Below are positions 37,801 through 43,800 of a stretch of 62,000 nucleotides of DNA, one piece after another. The notes beneath the pieces were generated by a model. It searched no databases. It was not told where the DNA came from and saw nothing but the letters and a program-made list of their open reading frames with translations. How positions within the stretch are numbered: the stretch's first letter is position 1; each line of letters opens with the position of its first letter. The stretch covers positions 280,403 through 342,402 of the forward strand of contig NMRA01000321.1 in assembly GCA_002633005.1 (NCBI GenBank), read 5' to 3'. The DNA is from Phoronis australis. Its lineage: Eukaryota; Phoronida; Phoronidae. The position numbers were made by a program, and so were the translations under genes.

Positions 37801-40800
37801 ATGACTTAATCCTATTGTATTGAAATGTTTAACACGTGAAAACATTTGTTTGAAAACGAAACGTTTTGTCTCCACTTGTACATCGCCCGAGTACAGGTAC
37901 CGGTGTAAGGTTTTCTTATTTTGTCTTAAGTACAATTAGATAATTCGTGGCACTATCCAGTGGCGGATCTACGATATCATGCGTTTGAATAGGTAATTAA
38001 TGTGATCAAAGCAAAATCTTGTTCCAGTACTTTCATTTTTTCATTTACCTAACGTGTGATTTTGGCTGTATGTGCTCACACACAATAATATCCCTACATG
38101 TTGATTGTTTGTGCAACATCTAGTCCTGCATCTGGTGCTTGGTCATTTTTGGGCGTAACCAGACATATCTGACAGAATGCTAACGAAGCCTAAATGGGAC
38201 GTCCGTCAAAAATACCTTGATTCAGACCCCCTTTCATTTTGAAATTGGTCTCAAATTGTTCTTTAGTTAAACTGAGTGTGGTTTTCGGGCTTGCAGTTAA
38301 ATGACAGCTCCTTATTGCTCGATAAGAAAGTGAATATAAGTTAACTTTCCACAGTGTGTCATTTTATTCACCGAGGCATGGTCGCGAGCAATAACTGTCT
38401 GTTGTTTGCCGGACCAAAAACCCTTCTCCTCCGAGTGGGGGTTGGCGCAAGTTGAGACCGTGTATTGGGGCGGTGACTATAGTTTACTATCAACAGGCTA
38501 CGACAGAACGCGGGTTTATGGTCGCGTTAAGCTTCAGGTTTCTATTAATTTTCTTACGGCGGACACCTTTGAAACAAGTTCAACGACACAGGCATTGTTA
38601 TTAACTAACGCTTATGCGATCNNNNNNNNNNNNNNNNTGATCCATCGCCGGAAGTATCGAGTCTCATTATTTTATCAAGGCCATCTTACCCTGCTTGTTT
38701 TATGATTATGTCCCTTCTAAGGTACGCACAAGACTGGTGTCAACTCCGTCTTTGTCGTTTCGTGGACGACCTTAAATTGGATTATTATATTTCAGAGACT
38801 TTCATCTGTTGGCTCAATAAATCAAGACGATAACAATGACATGGGACTGGACGCAGCTTTGCAAGGTACGTGTAGGTTCTTGGAGTTCAGTAGACTGGTG
38901 TGGCTTCTTCAGTATAAAGCGTCTGCGGAAACACACCCCGTCCAAGGAAAACCTATCGCTATGAAAACTGCACTGCACTGAACTTGTTCGTTCCATACAG
39001 AGATCAGGGGCGGATCCATGATTTTGAGTTAGGGGAGGGGGCAGGGAAGAGTATTAGCCAGGATTTTGCACGTCAGACATTCGCACTCCCGAACAGCCAA
39101 ACGAAATCTGGGAGAATTTTAGGGGGTGGGGCATGGCCCACTTGCCCCCCTTAAATCTGTTCGGGCATGAAGTGAAACATCGTAAACGTCTCAACTTGAA
39201 CAGTCTGGTAACAAGCACCAGTCATTTCAAAGCCCGGAAATCCCTCAGATTTGACCAAGGACCAATTTGAGATAATTTTTATGTCGTTAAGTGGTATCAA
39301 ATGAATCTTTGTTAAAATGCAGGCGGTGTGGCATATGTTGTGCTAGATTAGCGCAGTTAGCTCAGGACGCCCTCTACACTGGTCACATGAAAGCATTTAT
39401 GTATTTTATCAATATATAGTTAACGCCGAGCTAATCAGAAACAATACTCAGGAGTGTAGTAGTGTGCCCAATGGGACTCGAACCCACGACTTTCAGTAAT
39501 GGAAGAGGTCACTCTAGGACACACTACCTGGTCACGTTTTTGTCACATCAGACGGTCCTTGGCAGTACACGTGAGACATATAAGTTAGACCTATTATAAC
39601 GGCTGGCTCTGCAGGTTCCTTAAATAGAACGTGTATCCAAAATGCGTAACTACGTAAGATTTAATTGTGAAGCATGTATAAGGATGCATTAGTAGAAGAT
39701 TGCATTTTACATGTAAGTAGCCAGACCATGCGACCACCAAAGTTCACTCAGTCCCGTCAATTATTCTTTATTACTTTAGACTATGCTTGCTGCATATAGG
39801 TCCCTTGCCGTGACAAGTCAACTTATGGACCCTGGTATTGAGCAATAACGGGCTATCAGCTCTTTCAAGGCTCTAAAATGAATCACATAAAAATTTGACT
39901 AAAAAAAAGGTATTAAAGTGGTTTCCTTCAAACACTATTTTTGTGCAAAAGAAGACTGGTTGAAAGCTGTCTTGATTAAAATGTGTTTGATATAGAAAGT
40001 ATGTGATCTAGAATAAAAACTCTTGTGTCTAGAACGAATTACTAACCGCGACTATCTTGCTTATTTTCAAACTTAACTGTTCGTGTTTAAGGACCTGGGC
40101 CCAGTTGCATAAAAGTTATACGCCGTATAGCAACAATGACGTCGCATTATCACGCGCCACGTTGTTTTTATTGAGCAACGCACCTGACGTCATGTAACAA
40201 TCAAACTTATCCAGCGGATAGTTTTGAAGTTTTACGCAACCCGGCCCAGATGCACAATGCTCACCGGTCTTACATAAGCTTTGACTCTCTCTTCTAATCA
40301 GATGAATCAGTTGGACTTAATTGTCGGTCACGTTCTTTGCAGCCACCTTTTATTCATCGAATAGTCTTCTGAGCCAAGCGTTAAGGGCTGGTGACAGTAC
40401 TGTCCCCATACGACGATGGCTAAGGTACCGATTTAAGGTATGTGTTCACTATTTATTAAGGGATTGTTAAAATTATGCCATGCCGACTCAATTACTAGGA
40501 GACAGGGTGCAACGCATTTGGTTGAACGTTTAAGCCGACTGCGATCGACTTTCGTTCTCAAGTGAGATACCCGCCGCGCTAACGTTTTTAAGTAGAAGTT
40601 CACTGTACGCGTGGAGTAAGTTGACGCCGAGATCACTATCCAAAGGGGGTGCTGGACACGAATGTTGATGAACTCCTTGATCCTCCGTGAGTGCCAGTTA
40701 GAGTCCTTGCCAATAATGTCGGACTCTCTATGGATACGGAGTGGTCGCTCGCGACCCTGTGTTCACCAACCGCTGTAGTCTTATCCGGCTTTTTATGTTT

Positions 40801-43800
40801 TTTTTGTCGCTGATTAAAGCCGATTGTTGTCAGCGACTGAAACCTTCGACCATCTACGTTACACCACGTCTGTAACGAGTGACTTTGTATATTTTTAGCA
40901 TGCCGTCAGGAGACAATGAATCATCTATGTTATCAATCAAAGATTGAATCGAATTACGGCGATCAGTATTGTGTTGCAAAACGTACTTTAAAGTTTTTCG
41001 GGCTCCCGTTCAGACGTGGCAACACACTCTTTGTCACATGCACCTGTACAGCGTAGGTATCACAACTACATTGTACATAGGTATCACAACTACATTGTAC
41101 ATCAGGAACTGAAAGGGTGACGTCACCGTCCTGTGATATTCTGGAAGATTCAGCTGTCTTGGTTCTTACTACGTCCACTTCTCTGTGGCACTTTAATGCA
41201 TCAGGTCAAAAATAGAAAATCACCATTTACACTCTGTTTTAGGAAGAAAACTTTAATCTTCTCATGTTCACAGTTTTTGAAAAAGGTTTCAGATTGTAAT
41301 TTTGCCTGTTTGAACAAGTGTGTTTGTGCAGGTGATTACTGCCACTATCGTAAAACTTAATGTCTCCAAGTTTAAGATTTCATAGAGATGCCACGTTGAT
41401 GTGCTGTTTCTCCGTCGAATCTCCTGTGCAGCGATTGTTTTGTCTTATCTGGAACGTCTGACATTTGCAATGCAATAATTTAGACTGAAGTCATCGAATT
41501 TTTTCGACTTTTAGGTATCAGGTGGACGTATAGAAAATATAAATGTTTTTATGCTTTCGACGTTAATGCTGACAATTTGACAGTTTTTTGAAAATGTTGG
41601 ATTGGTCTTATCGGTAATTGTGAGGTGGGCAAGAAATGCACGACTCAAAAGCTTTTATTGGAAAGTGTGGACAGGCACATTTTCGGCAATCTATAGAGGC
41701 GCTGGTTCATACAGGAAAACCAACAATGTCAAACTAATCAAGTGTTCAAATTTTAGTGCAACCGCATTTGCTACATGTATGTTGCAGCAATATCAGCCGA
41801 TAATTATAATCGTTTCGCGATCGTCTTCTGTAGAAATACGCCCCGCTATNCGTAAAACTTAATGTCTCCAAGTTTAAGATTTCATAGAGATGCCACGTTG
41901 ATGTGCTGTTTCTCCGTCGAATCTCTTGTGCAACGATTGTTTTGTCTTATCTGGAACGTCTGACGACTGAAGTCATCGAATTTTTTCGACTTTTAGGTAC
42001 ATGTATCAGGTGGACGTATAGAAAATATAAATGTTTTTATGCTTTCGACGTTAATGCTGACAATTTGACAGTTTTTTGAAAATGTTGGATTGGTCTTATC
42101 GGTAATTGTGAGGTGGGCAAGAAATGCACGACTCAAAAGCTTTTATTGGAAGGTGTGGACAGGCACATTTTCGACAATCTATAGAGGCGCTGGTTCATAC
42201 AGGAAAACCAACAATGTCAAACTAATCAAGTGTTCAAATTTTAGTGCAACCGCATTTGCTATATGTATGTTGCAGCAATATCAGCCGATAATTATAATCG
42301 TTTCGCGATCGTCTTCTGTAGAAATACGCCCCGCTATTTGAAGACAAAGGTTACGATACTTGTGGACTGATACACGGAATGACAAACGACGAACTAAAGG
42401 AAATAGGAATAACTAAAGGAGCCGATCGCAGAGCACTTCTGGACGACATCAAGCTACTTCCACCAACTGACATCGAAACTGCAGTCCCGGTAGGCATAAC
42501 TAGCAGGCCACCTGCACACACTGGTGCTGTAGTTGATAACTTGTACCCTGTCTATACTACAATCATTAATTTCGTAAGCCAACTCTAGCGCATTATCTTT
42601 ATCAGGAGCGGTCACTAAATAGACAGACGCTAAAAGGTGCGACATAATCTTGTAATATCTGGCATCAGAAGCACTGCCATCCGGCCATTTCTGCCAGCTT
42701 GTATAACTTCTGTTACCTGTTCGCGTAAACTGTCCCTTTCCGAACTATTAAAGCAGACTCACGAAAATTTCGATTTCGATATCGTATTCTCGGGCAGTTC
42801 TAGGTGAGCCCTATCGTGGGCGTCTGAGAGGTTTCTTTTTATGGCTGACAATGTACGAAAAACAATTAGTGGAGTCTTTAATTTAAACGCCAATGATGAC
42901 ATTTTTTGTTGTCAGTGCCTTTTGAGTGTCCCAAATTAAGATTATTTCTGGTCCATTTAAGTGTGATGGTCAGTGTACATTGCATAGTTCACGTGGTGTT
43001 TCAACGCGAGAGGGTGATCGCGGCTGAGACACGCTGGTTCTCCCTTGGTTGGGGCGGGGGTCACACAAATTCGAGAAGTACCTGTTTTGAGTTCACTACC
43101 AAGTCTACTGGTGCCTCTCAGGTGANACACAAATTCGAGAAGTACCTGTTTTGAGTTCACTACCAAGTCTACTGGTGCCTCTCATCGGCATCAGCTCACT
43201 CCATCGATTTCAGGTGATAACGAGTGAGACTGTTTTGGTTTTAGGATAACTTCGCTAAATGGTTAGAAGAAATTGGATTGGAGAAGTATAAAGTCAACTT
43301 TAGGAATAATCACTTAACAGACAAGAAAGGCTTTGAAAGGCTGAAGAGCATGTCGATTGACGATATAACAACTGATCTGGGAGTTAAAAAACCAGGTAAA
43401 TTATTTTAGAAACTTGCAAGGTATTTCCGGAGTCTTGATGTCAATTTTCACCAATGCACTTTCGTTTCCATTATAAATATCAAGTTTCTCGCATGTTCTA
43501 TTTTTGCAGGTCACTTGAAAAGACTTCTTTTAGCCATAAGCCATCTTCGATATCCCACGGAAAGTAAGTCTGTTTTAGTACTATAGTGCACCTGTACCCT
43601 GTTTACCCAGCGGTGAGTCTTATGTACACGAAGGCAGACAGATTTCGATTGAGTTGGGCATTTTTACTTTCTAGCTTTCTCATTGTGTGAACAGCTATTG
43701 TATAAGCAGATTACTTAGTACATAGGAATATATTTTGAAAGATTCTCGAACTAACGAAGTCATTAACCATTGCTGGCAACTCGGATGAGTTACAGAAATT

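Noticed and set aside
38406-38705. 99-codon ORF crossing the 16-N gap
   Set aside because: Runs through unknown bases, lacks splice support and resembles no chitin synthase segment.
41602-42341. Two similar 83-86-codon ORFs suggesting a duplicated gene
   Set aside because: They lie in the allelic duplication around the N at 41850 and in intron sequence; no family resemblance.
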